Shown: positions 22,514 through 30,931 of the stretch, piece after piece | How positions within the stretch are numbered: position 1 is the first letter of the stretch | How the letters are laid out: each line of letters opens with the position of its first letter | DNA from: CAZTVF01 sp964616985 | GTDB lineage: Bacteria > Planctomycetota > Phycisphaerae > SM23-33 | DNA length: 64,000 bases | Reading direction: 5' to 3' | NCBI GenBank assembly: GCA_964616985.1 | Contig: CAZTVF010000007.1 | Location: forward strand, 8,975 to 72,974 | Notes under the pieces: model-generated | Told to the model about the DNA's origin: nothing | The model's database searches: none | What the model saw: only the letters and a program-made list of their open reading frames with translations | Program-made: the position numbers and the translations under genes

Positions 22514-24979
22514 TTACTCCGCCTCCCGCTCCATCTTACCACCGCCGGCGGCGCCGCGATTGCCCGATTTCTCGGTGCGGGCGGCGGCGATGACGGCCTG
22601 GCCCAAGGCCACGCCCCCGTCGTTGCAGGGCGTCTTGTGGTGGCGAAGCACCTCGAAGCCGTCGTTGGTCAGCTCGCGCGTCAGCATGTTCGTGAGGTAG
22701 CGATTCGCGAAGCAGCCGCCCGACAGCGCCACCACTCGAAGGCCCGTCTGCTCGGCCGCCTTGCGGGCGGCAGAGGCCAGGAACCGCACGACCGTGTTGT
22801 GGAACTTGGCCGCGACGTACCCGGCGTCGGCGCCGCTGGACAGGTCGCCCAGCAGGCCCTCGACCATCGGGCGAAGGTCGATGAGGAACGGCCCGCCGCC
22901 CGGCAGGCGGAACGGGTAGGAATCGCGTACGCCCGGGGCGGCGGCCGACTCCAGCCGCATCGCCGCTTCGCCTTCGAATCGGTTGTGTTCAGCCACGCCG
23001 CACATCCAGGCGACGGCGTCGAACCAGCGGCCCAGCGACGAGGTGGGCGGCGTGTTCACGCCCATCTCGAGGATCTCCAGGGCGGCGTTCCTGGCCTCCT
23101 GGGGCGGCTGGAGGCGTGCGGCCTTGAGGCGGTCGGCGCAGGAGGCGCCGAAGGCGTCGTACATCGCGCCCAGGCCCGCGCGCCAGCCCTCGCTGGCGGC
23201 GAGGTCGCCGCCGGGCAGGTGAATGTATCTCAGGTGCCCGAGGCGCTCGTAGCTCCGCAGGTCGGCCTGCAGGATCTCGCAGCCCCAGGCCGCGCCGTCG
23301 TCGCCGTGGCCCACGCCGTCGCAGGCGATGCCGATCACCGGCCCCAGGCGTCCATGCTCGGCCAGGCACGAGGCGATGTGCGCGTGATGGTGCTGCACGC
23401 GGACGATGGGGATCGCCGCGCGGCCGGCCAACTCGCCCCGCCACCGCCGCAGCGCGTACTCGGTGGACAGGTACTGCGGGTGCAGGTCGGCGACGATGAT
23501 CTCGGGGGCGATGTCGTACAAGTGCTCGAGGTGGTGGATCGTCTCGATGAAGTGGCGGTACACGCGGCCGTCCTTGAGGTCGCCGATGTGCTCGCTGAGC
23601 ACGGCCCGTCCGCCCTTGAGCAGGCAGACGGCGCTCTTGAGCTCGGCCCCGACGGCCAGGATGCCCTGCTCGCTCTGGGCCACGTTGGGCAGGCGCACCG
23701 GCTGCGGCGCGTACCCGCGCCCACGGCGGACGATGCTGGACGAGCCGTCGTTGTGGATCTGCACGACGCTGTCGTCGATCCGCCGCTCGATGCGGCGGTT
23801 GTGCAGCAGGATCACGTCGGCGATCTGGCCGAGGTGGCCGATCGCGGCGTCGTTGTCCTTCACCAGGGGCTCTTCGCTGTAGTTGCCGCTGGTCATCACC
23901 AGCGGCGGCGGCCAGAGGTTCTGCACGGCCAGGTCCTCGCGGTTGCCGATCTCGGCCAGTCGCAGGAACAGCAGGTGGTGCAGCGGAGTGTAGGGCAGCA
24001 TGACGCCCAGCGTGCCAAGACCCTCGGCCACCGAGGGCGCGATCGGGTGCACGCTGACGCTGACGGCTGCGCCGTCGGCGGAGGTGTCCTGCGGAGGCTT
24101 GTGGTACTGCATGGGCAGCAGCACGATGGGGCGCAGCGGCCCCTGGAGCAGCTCGGCCGCCGCGGGCTCGATGCGGCACAGGGCGCGGGCACGGTCAACG
24201 TCGGCGACCATGACGGCGAAGGGCTTGGCGTCGCGGTGCTTCCGCAGGCGCAGGCGCTTGACCGCGTGCTCATCGTCGGCCCGGCAGGCGAGGTGGAAGC
24301 CGCCCAGGCCTTTGATGGCGACGATCTTTCCGGCCGAGATCATGCGGGCGGCCTCGCCGATGGGGTCGGCCGTGGGGATCTGCTTGCCCTGCGTGTCGAC
24401 CAGCCAGACGCTGGGCCCGCACTTGGGGCAGGCGACGGGCTGGGCGTGGAATCGGCGCGAGGAGGGCGAGTGATACTCGCCGCCGCACAGCGGGCACATC
24501 GCGAAGTCGGCCATCGTCGTGTTGGCGCGGTCGTAGGGAATCTTGCAGACGATGCTGTACCGCGGGCCGCAGTTGGTGCAGTTGATGAACGGGTACTGGT
24601 AGCGCGGGTCGGAGGGGTCGCCCATCTCGCGGAGACAGTCGGGGCAGGTCGCGGTGTCGACGGTGACCTGCGCGTCGGTCAGCTCACCGCCGGCACTGGG
24701 GCGGATCTCGAAGGCGAGCTCGCCGGCCACCGCGGGCACGTCGGCCTGCTCAAAACGGTCCATCGACGCCAGCGGCGGCAACTCGGCCGAGAGGCGCGCG
24801 GCGAACCGGTCCAGCTGCGGCGCCTCGCCCTGGATTTCGATGGTGACGCCCGAGGGGTCGTTCAGGACCCACCCGGTCAGGCCCATCTCGGCGGCCAGTC
24901 GGTACACGAAGGGACGGAAACCTACGCCCTGCACCTGCCCGGCGACGGCGAGACGTTTGCGATGAGAGTCATTCGACAT
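22514..24979 (-). CDS. hypF: Carbamoyltransferase HypF
   Basis: An 821-residue enzyme that makes the CN ligand precursor from carbamoyl phosphate and transfers it to the C-terminal Cys of HypE. Domains in order: N-terminal acylphosphatase (AGQVQGVGFRPFVYRLA), two zinc-finger pairs (CPDCLREM...CTNCGPRY and CPLCGGEY...CPKCGP), a YrdC-like domain (KGLGGFHLACRADDE; KHRDAKPFAVM), and the C-terminal carbamoyltransferase with VQHHHAHIASCLAEHG and IACDGVGHGDDG. All family parts are present at normal length. The ATG has a strong GGAGGTAAG site. It is the first gene of the hyp cluster; no hydrogenase subunit, hypA or hypB is in the window. Confidence 0.97.
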   Translation of the reverse strand: MSNDSHRKRLAVAGQVQGVGFRPFVYRLAAEMGLTGWVLNDPSGVTIEIQGEAPQLDRFAARLSAELPPLASMDRFEQADVPAVAGELAFEIRPSAGGELTDAQVTVDTATCPDCLREMGDPSDPRYQYPFINCTNCGPRYSIVCKIPYDRANTTMADFAMCPLCGGEYHSPSSRRFHAQPVACPKCGPSVWLVDTQGKQIPTADPIGEAARMISAGKIVAIKGLGGFHLACRADDEHAVKRLRLRKHRDAKPFAVMVADVDRARALCRIEPAAAELLQGPLRPIVLLPMQYHKPPQDTSADGAAVSVSVHPIAPSVAEGLGTLGVMLPYTPLHHLLFLRLAEIGNREDLAVQNLWPPPLVMTSGNYSEEPLVKDNDAAIGHLGQIADVILLHNRRIERRIDDSVVQIHNDGSSSIVRRGRGYAPQPVRLPNVAQSEQGILAVGAELKSAVCLLKGGRAVLSEHIGDLKDGRVYRHFIETIHHLEHLYDIAPEIIVADLHPQYLSTEYALRRWRGELAGRAAIPIVRVQHHHAHIASCLAEHGRLGPVIGIACDGVGHGDDGAAWGCEILQADLRSYERLGHLRYIHLPGGDLAASEGWRAGLGAMYDAFGASCADRLKAARLQPPQEARNAALEILEMGVNTPPTSSLGRWFDAVAWMCGVAEHNRFEGEAAMRLESAAAPGVRDSYPFRLPGGGPFLIDLRPMVEGLLGDLSSGADAGYVAAKFHNTVVRFLASAARKAAEQTGLRVVALSGGCFANRYLTNMLTRELTNDGFEVLRHHKTPCNDGGVALGQAVIAAARTEKSGNRGAAGGGKMEREAE

Positions 24980-25185
24980 GTCGGGAACTTACCTCCGCGT
25001 TAGCGTTAACTCAACACTGAGACCGTAATCCTCCGTGCGGATATTCTACAGCCGGCGGCGGTGGGCGGTTCGCGCATTCCACTATCACATCGTGATATAG
25101 GGGCCCGTTGCAACCCGATGCCCGCAATCGCCGGGACGTGATATAATCCCCCGCAGGCGCCAACCGGCGTCAGAGGATCCAAGAC

Positions 25186-26784
25186 ATGAAAGCGGAACTG
25201 CGCGACAGCCTGGAGAATCTTTACCCCGACTCGGTCGTTGGCGACACCCCGTGCACGTCGATGGAGATCGACGTGGCCCGCGGCGGCACGGCCGCCGTGC
25301 ACGTGCTGCTGACGGAGGTGCAGGGCCAGACGCTTCGTCTGCGCGTCACGCGCGGCGGCGAGGCGGTGAAGGGGGCCGAATGGTTCCACCTCGTCGACGT
25401 GCCGGTGGAGGAGAACACGGGGCTTTTCGGCTTCACCACGGGCAACAAGGCCTGGGCTGACAACGCCGTCAACCCGCACGTCGTGCGCACCGCGCCGTTC
25501 CGCACCTACGACGCCATGGAACCGCTGGGCAGACGGTCGGCCACCGCGACGGGGCCCACGATGGCCCTGCGGCTGCACGTGCCGATCGAAGAGGACGCCC
25601 CCGTCGGCAAGTGCGCCCTCGCCCTCGAGATCGGCGAGGCCCGATTCTCGCTGGATGTCGTAATTCACAAGGCCTGCATCCCCCCGCCCGACGAGGAGTG
25701 CATGCCGGTTACCAACTGGTTCAGCTACGAGAACATCGCCTCGCGTCACGGCATCAAGATGTGGAGCGGGGCCTACTGGCGCATGCTGGAACAGTACGCC
25801 AGGCTGATGGCCCACGCCCGCCAGAACACGTTCTGGATTCCGCTGCCGCTGGTGTTCGAGATGCACGAGGGCAAGCCCGCGCTCGACCGCAAGCGGCTGA
25901 GGCAGATCGTGGAGGTGTTCGACGACGCGGGGTTGTATTACATCGAGGGCGGGCACGTCGCCAGCCGCACCGGCGGCGTCTGGGACGCCCAGACGTTCGA
26001 CCTCACGGTGGGCAAGGCGGCGGCCACGTCGGTCGAAGGCAACGCCATCCTCGCCGTGCTGTGCGATCAGCTTTCGGAGGAGATCGAGGAGAACGATTGG
26101 TACGACCGGTGGATTCAGCACGTGACGGACGAGCCCACGGCCAGCAACGCCGCCGACTACCGCATCCTCACAGGCATGGTTCGCAAGTACCTGCCGGGTC
26201 TCCCGATCCTCGACGCGACGATGGACGCCAAGCTCGTGGGCTCGGTGGACATCTGGTGCCCGCAGGTGCAGGAATACCAGCGGCACCGCGAGGAGTTCGA
26301 GGCCCAGCGAGACCTCGGCGACCGGGTCTGGTACTACACCTGCTGCTTCCCCGGCGGGCCATGGCTGAACCGCCTGCTGGATCAGGAACTGCTGCGGCCG
26401 GCGCTGCTGGGCTGGGCGGGCGCGCTGTACGGGCTGGACGGCTTCCTTCACTGGGGCCTCAACCAGTACCCCAGCAAACAGGACCCCTTCACGATGAGCG
26501 TGGTGCCCAACTGGGGCGGCGCCGCCAACAGCCTGCCCGGCGGCGACACGCACATCGTGTATCCCGGCAAGGACGGGCCGTGGTCGAGCCTGCGGCTGGA
26601 ATCGCAACGGGAAGGGCTGGAGGACGTGGAGTTGCTGCGCCTCGTCGGCGGCCAGAACGCCAAGCTCATGTCGACGATCATCGACCAGGCCGTGCAGGGC
26701 TTCGACCAGTACGTGAAGGACGTGCGATCGTTCCGCGCCGCCCGCAAGGCGTTGCTGGATGCCGCCGACCGCTACAGCACGTAG
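25186..26784 (+). CDS. DUF4091 glycosidase-like protein, cytoplasmic
   Basis: A 532-residue protein without a signal peptide. The N-terminal 170 residues are a beta-sandwich like those preceding DUF4091; the centre is barrel-like (NTFWIPLPLVFEMHEGKP, GLYYIEGGHVASR). The C-terminus has the DUF4091 signature: WGLNQYPSKQDPF, then GDTHIVYPG, then SLRLESQREGLEDVELL. DUF4091 proteins are thought to be glycosidase-like, but activity is unproven. A TATAAT at 25142 and an AGAGGA site serve the ATG. A paralogue with a lipoprotein signal is at 43747. Sugar turnover is inferred. Confidence 0.78.
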   Translation: MKAELRDSLENLYPDSVVGDTPCTSMEIDVARGGTAAVHVLLTEVQGQTLRLRVTRGGEAVKGAEWFHLVDVPVEENTGLFGFTTGNKAWADNAVNPHVVRTAPFRTYDAMEPLGRRSATATGPTMALRLHVPIEEDAPVGKCALALEIGEARFSLDVVIHKACIPPPDEECMPVTNWFSYENIASRHGIKMWSGAYWRMLEQYARLMAHARQNTFWIPLPLVFEMHEGKPALDRKRLRQIVEVFDDAGLYYIEGGHVASRTGGVWDAQTFDLTVGKAAATSVEGNAILAVLCDQLSEEIEENDWYDRWIQHVTDEPTASNAADYRILTGMVRKYLPGLPILDATMDAKLVGSVDIWCPQVQEYQRHREEFEAQRDLGDRVWYYTCCFPGGPWLNRLLDQELLRPALLGWAGALYGLDGFLHWGLNQYPSKQDPFTMSVVPNWGGAANSLPGGDTHIVYPGKDGPWSSLRLESQREGLEDVELLRLVGGQNAKLMSTIIDQAVQGFDQYVKDVRSFRAARKALLDAADRYST

Positions 26785-26794
26785 GGCGGCAGAT

Positions 26795-26839
26795 GTAGGG
26801 CATGCAGGTTCCGGCCCGCAGGGACGGGTTCTGCATGCC
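26795..26839 (-). repeat. GGCATGCAG palindromic repeat, copy 2 (inverted)
   Basis: Reads GTAGGGCATGCAGG...TTCTGCATGCC, the inverse of the copy at 5179. It lies between the DUF4091 gene and the ABC exporter. Confidence 0.7.
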
Positions 26840-26982
26840 GATCCCGCGACGAGCGGTCGAACACTGGCGGAGAAATGCTTGCACTTTGGATGCGTAGAAG
26901 TGACGATTTGTCCCCTTAAGCGGCTGGCTGGAGGGCTCCCGTATCCGGGCCTTCCCCGGCGGCTGTTTTGCGAGCACAGAAG

Positions 26983-28842
26983 ATGTTTAAGTTTTCGTGG
27001 AAGAACCCCAAGCCGACGCTGATGCACTCGTCGGACAAGAAGAAGCAGGAATACCAGTTCGAGGTGACGCACTTCACCGCGAGGGAAATCGGCCACCGCG
27101 TCTGGCCGATGGTGCGGCCTCACATCGGGCGGCTGTCGGTGGCATCGCTGCTGGTGATGTTCGTGGGCGTAGCCGTCGCCGTCGGCCCCATGCCGATGAA
27201 GTACATCATCGACGACGCCATCCCCAACGACAACATGCCCCTGGTGCTGATGATCGCGGGCATCTTCCTGGCCTCACAGATGACCCGCATGGGCCTGTGG
27301 TACATCGCCCAGCGGATCGTGCTGTGGACGAAGGAACTGCTGCTGTACCAGCTGCGTTCGGACGGCTTCGGGCACCTGCAGCGGCTATGCCTGCGATTCC
27401 ACAATAAGTACCCCTCGGGCTTCCTGTACGACCGCGTGTTCGGCAACTCGATCAACACGCTGGGGGCGTTCCTGCAGATCTGCTTCCAGCAGATGACGGT
27501 GCAGATCACGGGCCTGATCTTCAGCCTCACGGTGTGCTTCTACTGGAGCTGGCAGCTGACGTGCGTCATCCTCATCGGCGCCAGCGGCTACGTCTTCATC
27601 GCCCGCACGATGAGCCCGCGGATCTACGTCAAGAGCCTGGCGTTCATCAACGAGGCCAACCGCATCGCGCAGTATATCGTCGACAAGCTCCGCGGCACCA
27701 AGACCATCCAGGCCCTGGCCATGGAAGGCCGCATGCAGGACGACTTCGAAGCCCGCGTGTGGCCGATGCAGCTCAAGGCGCTGGACGCGCAGTTCGAGAC
27801 GATGAAGCTGGGCTTCGTCACCGAGGGCATGGGCTACATAATCACCTCGGTGCTGATGGTGCTGGGCTCGTGGACGGTGTTCCGCTGGAACGTCAAGCCC
27901 GGCGTGCTGGTGGCGTTCATGGGCTACCAGGGCATGCTGATCGGTTTCGTGTCCTCGCTGCTGGGCGTGTACGGGCAGTTCATGTCCGCCCGCGCGGGCT
28001 TCGACCAGCTCTTCACCGTGCTGGGCACGCAGCCGACCGTGGTGGAGGCGACGGCGACGCCCATGCCCAAGCCCGTCCGCGGCGAACTGGAGTTCTGCGA
28101 CGTCACCTTCGCCTACGACACCAAGCCCGTCATCAAGAACATGAACTTCAAGATCGAGCCGGGGCAGATGATCGCACTGGTCGGCCGCAGCGGCGGCGGC
28201 AAGACCACGATCAGCAACCTGCTGATGCGGTTCTACGACCCGCAGACCGGCGGCATCTTCCTCGACGGCCGCAACATCAAGACCCTGCCGCTGCGAGAGT
28301 ACCGGGCGCTGTACGGGGTGGTGCTTCAGGACCCGTTCCTGTTCGACGACACGGTGGAGATGAACCTCCGCTGCGCTTCGCCGCTGGCCAGCGAGGAAGA
28401 GCTCTGGGCCGCCCTGGACCGCGCGCAGGCGGGCGACTTCGTCCGCGAGTTCCCCGACAAGCTGCAGCATCGCTGCGGCGAAGGCGGCGGCCAGCTTTCC
28501 GGCGGCCAGCGCCAGCGGCTCGCCATCGCCCGCTGCATGCTGCTGCAGCCCAAGTTCCTTATCCTCGACGAGGCCACCAGCGCCCTGGACAACGAGACCG
28601 AAAGCTACATCCAGAAGGCCCTGGAGAACCTGTTCGAAAACCGCACTGCGTTCATCATCGCCCACCGCCTCAGCACGATCCGCCAGGCCGACCGCGTGCT
28701 GGTCTTCGATGACGGCCTGCTCGCCGAGCAGGGCACGTTCAAGGAGCTGATGGCCGCCAAGGGCATCTTCCACCGCCTGCACAACATCGCCACCTCCGGC
28801 AGCACCGAGAACATCAAGATCGAGGAAGCGGGCTTCGCGTGA
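26983..28842 (+). CDS. ABC exporter half-transporter (MsbA/multidrug type)
   Basis: A 619-residue permease-ATPase fusion. Six membrane helices occupy residues about 45-345, followed by a nucleotide-binding domain with Walker A GRSGGGKTT (near residue 401), signature LSGGQRQR (near 505), Walker B FLILDEATSALD and the switch IAHRLST. It is expected to work as a homodimer or paired half-transporter exporting a lipid, drug or peptide. The ATG at 26983 is preferred to a TTG 15 nt upstream; neither has a strong ribosome site. It is a single gene; nothing nearby reveals the substrate. It differs from the second exporter at 38801, which has a PDZ-like insert. Confidence 0.92.
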   Translation: MFKFSWKNPKPTLMHSSDKKKQEYQFEVTHFTAREIGHRVWPMVRPHIGRLSVASLLVMFVGVAVAVGPMPMKYIIDDAIPNDNMPLVLMIAGIFLASQMTRMGLWYIAQRIVLWTKELLLYQLRSDGFGHLQRLCLRFHNKYPSGFLYDRVFGNSINTLGAFLQICFQQMTVQITGLIFSLTVCFYWSWQLTCVILIGASGYVFIARTMSPRIYVKSLAFINEANRIAQYIVDKLRGTKTIQALAMEGRMQDDFEARVWPMQLKALDAQFETMKLGFVTEGMGYIITSVLMVLGSWTVFRWNVKPGVLVAFMGYQGMLIGFVSSLLGVYGQFMSARAGFDQLFTVLGTQPTVVEATATPMPKPVRGELEFCDVTFAYDTKPVIKNMNFKIEPGQMIALVGRSGGGKTTISNLLMRFYDPQTGGIFLDGRNIKTLPLREYRALYGVVLQDPFLFDDTVEMNLRCASPLASEEELWAALDRAQAGDFVREFPDKLQHRCGEGGGQLSGGQRQRLAIARCMLLQPKFLILDEATSALDNETESYIQKALENLFENRTAFIIAHRLSTIRQADRVLVFDDGLLAEQGTFKELMAAKGIFHRLHNIATSGSTENIKIEEAGFA

Positions 28843-28848
28843 GAGGAA

Positions 28849-28876
28849 GGTCGTAGGTCGCAGGTCGTAGGTCGTA
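28849..28876 (+). repeat. Four tandem GGTCGTA heptamers
   Basis: GGTCGTA GGTCGCA GGTCGTA GGTCGTA directly after the ABC gene stop. A simple-sequence repeat of unknown role. Confidence 0.85.
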
Positions 28877-28905
28877 GTGGAAGAGCGTAGCACCATCCAT
28901 CACTC

Positions 28906-28966
28906 GGCAATCGCTCGCCTTTATGCGCTGTTGGAGTTGAACAGCGCACAAGAGCGATCGATCGCC
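28906..28966. repeat. Inverted repeat related to the hypD-hypE spacer element
   Basis: GGCAATCGCTCGC...GCGCTGTT and its inverted arm AACAGCGC...GAGCGATCG; the left arm matches the 20901 element. Confidence 0.5.
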
Positions 28967-29060
28967 AAATCTTGTTCTATGCAACGCATCTTCCCCTGGT
29001 CCCTCCACCCTATTCCCTGAGACCTTCTTCCTGCACCCTTCTTCTTGGTATAACACCCCC

Positions 29061-30230
29061 ATGCGTTCGATCCCCATCCAGGGCCTGGTCCGTATCGCCA
29101 CCGGCGTCCGCACGGAGCTGGCGGCGGGCGTGTCGCCCCAGCGGCGGGAGACTCTCCGCAGGCACGTGGGGCACACCTTGGCACAGGTGAGGCAGATGCT
29201 CGTGCAGTCGCGGGCGGACCTGCGGGCCCTGGCGGCCCCGTCGCGGCAGGCGTTCCAGTTCCTTGCCGACATCGACTGGGACGCCGCGGCCAGGTCCCCC
29301 GCCGCCGCGGCGCCGCCGGCCAAGTCGAACGTCACCTTCACCGGACTCAAGACCTTCATCGACGGCTCGTGCGATGCCCTCTGCGCCGCCGCCAGCGCCG
29401 AGGACCTCCGCCGCACGCACAACGCGATCGCGGCGATGAGCGAGACGCTCGAGCGCCGCATCGCCGACGACCGCCTGACGGCAGCACACCTTCGCCCGCC
29501 CGCGCGCCAAGCCCGCGGCTGGCTGGCGATGATGGCGCAGGAGTCCTACTTCCAGGCGTACCTGCAGGCCCTGGGGCAGACGCTGCCGCTGATGGAAGAC
29601 GCCGCCCGCGCCGGCCGCCTGGCCCGCCGCGTCATCCTGCGATACAGGCCCATCTCGGCGTTGTTCCGCTACCGCGTCAAGGGCAGCGAGATGATCCTGG
29701 ACCTGCCCACGCCGATGATCGCCTTCGATGCCGCCCAGGCCCGCCTGCTGCCGCCGTTCGTGCTGCACCGCCGCGGCCGCAGCGCCATCCTGGCCGCGAC
29801 GCGCGGCGAGCCCTACCGCGCCCTGGAACGCCTGCTGGAACAGTTGGGCGGCAATGGCGATCAAGCGGCCGGCGTGTACCACGATCTCGATGCCTCGTTC
29901 GCCCGCGTCAACGCCGAGTACTTCGACGGCCTGCTGAACAAGCCGCGGCTGAGCTGGAGCCGCGCCGCCACCCTGCGGAAGTTCGGCCACTACGACGAGC
30001 TTCACGACGCGGTGATGGTCAGCTGCACCCTGGACCAGGCGGGCGTGCCGGCAGCGGCGGTCGATTATGTGATGTACCACGAACTGCTGCACAAGAAGCT
30101 GGGCATCCGCTACAGCCGCGGGCGAAAATCGGCCCACACCGCCGCTTTCGCCGCTGCGGAAAAGCAGTTCCGCCTGTACGATCAAGCCAAGGCCGTGCTG
30201 GACAACCTCGCCCGCACGGGCAGGCCTTAG
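29061..30230 (+). CDS. SprT-like zinc metallopeptidase domain protein
   Basis: A 389-residue protein whose C-terminal 110 residues form a SprT/M48-like metallopeptidase: FARVNAEYFDGLLNKPRLSW, then the zinc motif HELLH at residues 340-344 and a third candidate ligand, His359, in KSAHTAAF. The first 280 residues are helical, rich in Ala and Arg, and not recognised; they include a TPMIAFDAAQARLLPPF segment. There is no signal peptide. The ATG at 29061 lies 6 nt after a TATAAC hexamer, with no ribosome site, suggesting a leaderless mRNA. Substrate and role are unknown. The next gene begins 20 nt downstream, so the two may be co-transcribed. Confidence 0.72.
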   Translation: MRSIPIQGLVRIATGVRTELAAGVSPQRRETLRRHVGHTLAQVRQMLVQSRADLRALAAPSRQAFQFLADIDWDAAARSPAAAAPPAKSNVTFTGLKTFIDGSCDALCAAASAEDLRRTHNAIAAMSETLERRIADDRLTAAHLRPPARQARGWLAMMAQESYFQAYLQALGQTLPLMEDAARAGRLARRVILRYRPISALFRYRVKGSEMILDLPTPMIAFDAAQARLLPPFVLHRRGRSAILAATRGEPYRALERLLEQLGGNGDQAAGVYHDLDASFARVNAEYFDGLLNKPRLSWSRAATLRKFGHYDELHDAVMVSCTLDQAGVPAAAVDYVMYHELLHKKLGIRYSRGRKSAHTAAFAAAEKQFRLYDQAKAVLDNLARTGRP

Positions 30231-30249
30231 AACCTCTCAAGGAGCAACC

Positions 30250-30801
30250 ATGAACGCAATCGTGATTTCGGGCAGCCGCAATACGGCGGGACAGACGGCA
30301 AGGGCGGCGGCAGCGTGGATGGAAGGCTTCACCTCGGCCGGCGGCACGGGCGAGACGGTCTTCCTGCCGCAGGCAAAGATCGAGCGTTGCCGCCAGTGCG
30401 ACGACTCCGGCTGGGGCGCCTGCCTCCGCGAGGGCCGATGCGTGATCGCCGACGACTTCGCCGCGATCGCCGACAAGATCGCGGCCGCCGACATCGCCGT
30501 CTTCGCCACGCCCGTCTACTTCAGCGACCTGTCCGAGAGCCTCAAGACCTTCCTCGACCGCCTCCGCCGCGTAAACCGTTTCGAGGCCGCCCGCCAGCGT
30601 TTCGCCGGCAAGCCCGCAATGGGCATCTGCGTGGCCGGTGGCGGTGGCGGCGGCGCCCCCTCCTGCGGATCCATCATCGAGAAGATGCTCGCCACGTGCG
30701 GCCTGGACGTGATCGATATCATTCTCGCCCGACGCCAGAACCTGCCGATGAAACTAGACGTGCTTAACGTCACCGGCCGCTGGCTGGCCGGCGGGAAGTA
30801 G
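30250..30801 (+). CDS. Flavodoxin-like NAD(P)H-dependent FMN reductase / iron-sulfur flavoprotein type
   Basis: A 183-residue flavodoxin-fold protein. The FMN phosphate loop is GSRNTAGQTAR near residue 8, and the central FATPVYFSDLSESLKTFLDR segment is the second FMN contact typical of NADPH-dependent FMN reductases. Four cysteines in CRQCDDSGWGACLREGRC follow a C-x2-C-x7-C-x5-C pattern, a looser version of the iron-sulfur flavoprotein motif, so a [4Fe-4S] cluster is possible but not certain. A run of six Gly precedes APSCG. AAGGAG precedes the ATG. Redox role inferred; partner unknown. Confidence 0.8.
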   Translation: MNAIVISGSRNTAGQTARAAAAWMEGFTSAGGTGETVFLPQAKIERCRQCDDSGWGACLREGRCVIADDFAAIADKIAAADIAVFATPVYFSDLSESLKTFLDRLRRVNRFEAARQRFAGKPAMGICVAGGGGGGAPSCGSIIEKMLATCGLDVIDIILARRQNLPMKLDVLNVTGRWLAGGK

Positions 30802-30820
30802 CAGATCACTGTCGTGAGAT

Positions 30821-30846
30821 GGCGGCGGCCTGGGAAGGCCGCCACC
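30821..30846. repeat. GGTGGCGGCCT palindrome family copy
   Basis: GGCGGCGGCCTGGGAAGGCCGCCACC, perfect apart from one base. Intergenic. Confidence 0.6.
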
Positions 30847-30869
30847 CTGAGGCTGCGCGCGTGCTGCCA

Positions 30870-30898
30870 TTGCGAAAAATGGTCATTTCGCGTATTCT
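30870..30898 (+). promoter_or_regulatory. Promoter of the HEAT-like secreted protein
   Basis: TTGCGA, 17-nt spacer, TATTCT (4/6 to the -10 consensus), 33 nt before the ATG at 30932. Confidence 0.45.
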
Positions 30899-30931
30899 AT
30901 GGGTACCCGTCTGAGGGAATGGAGCGCAACG

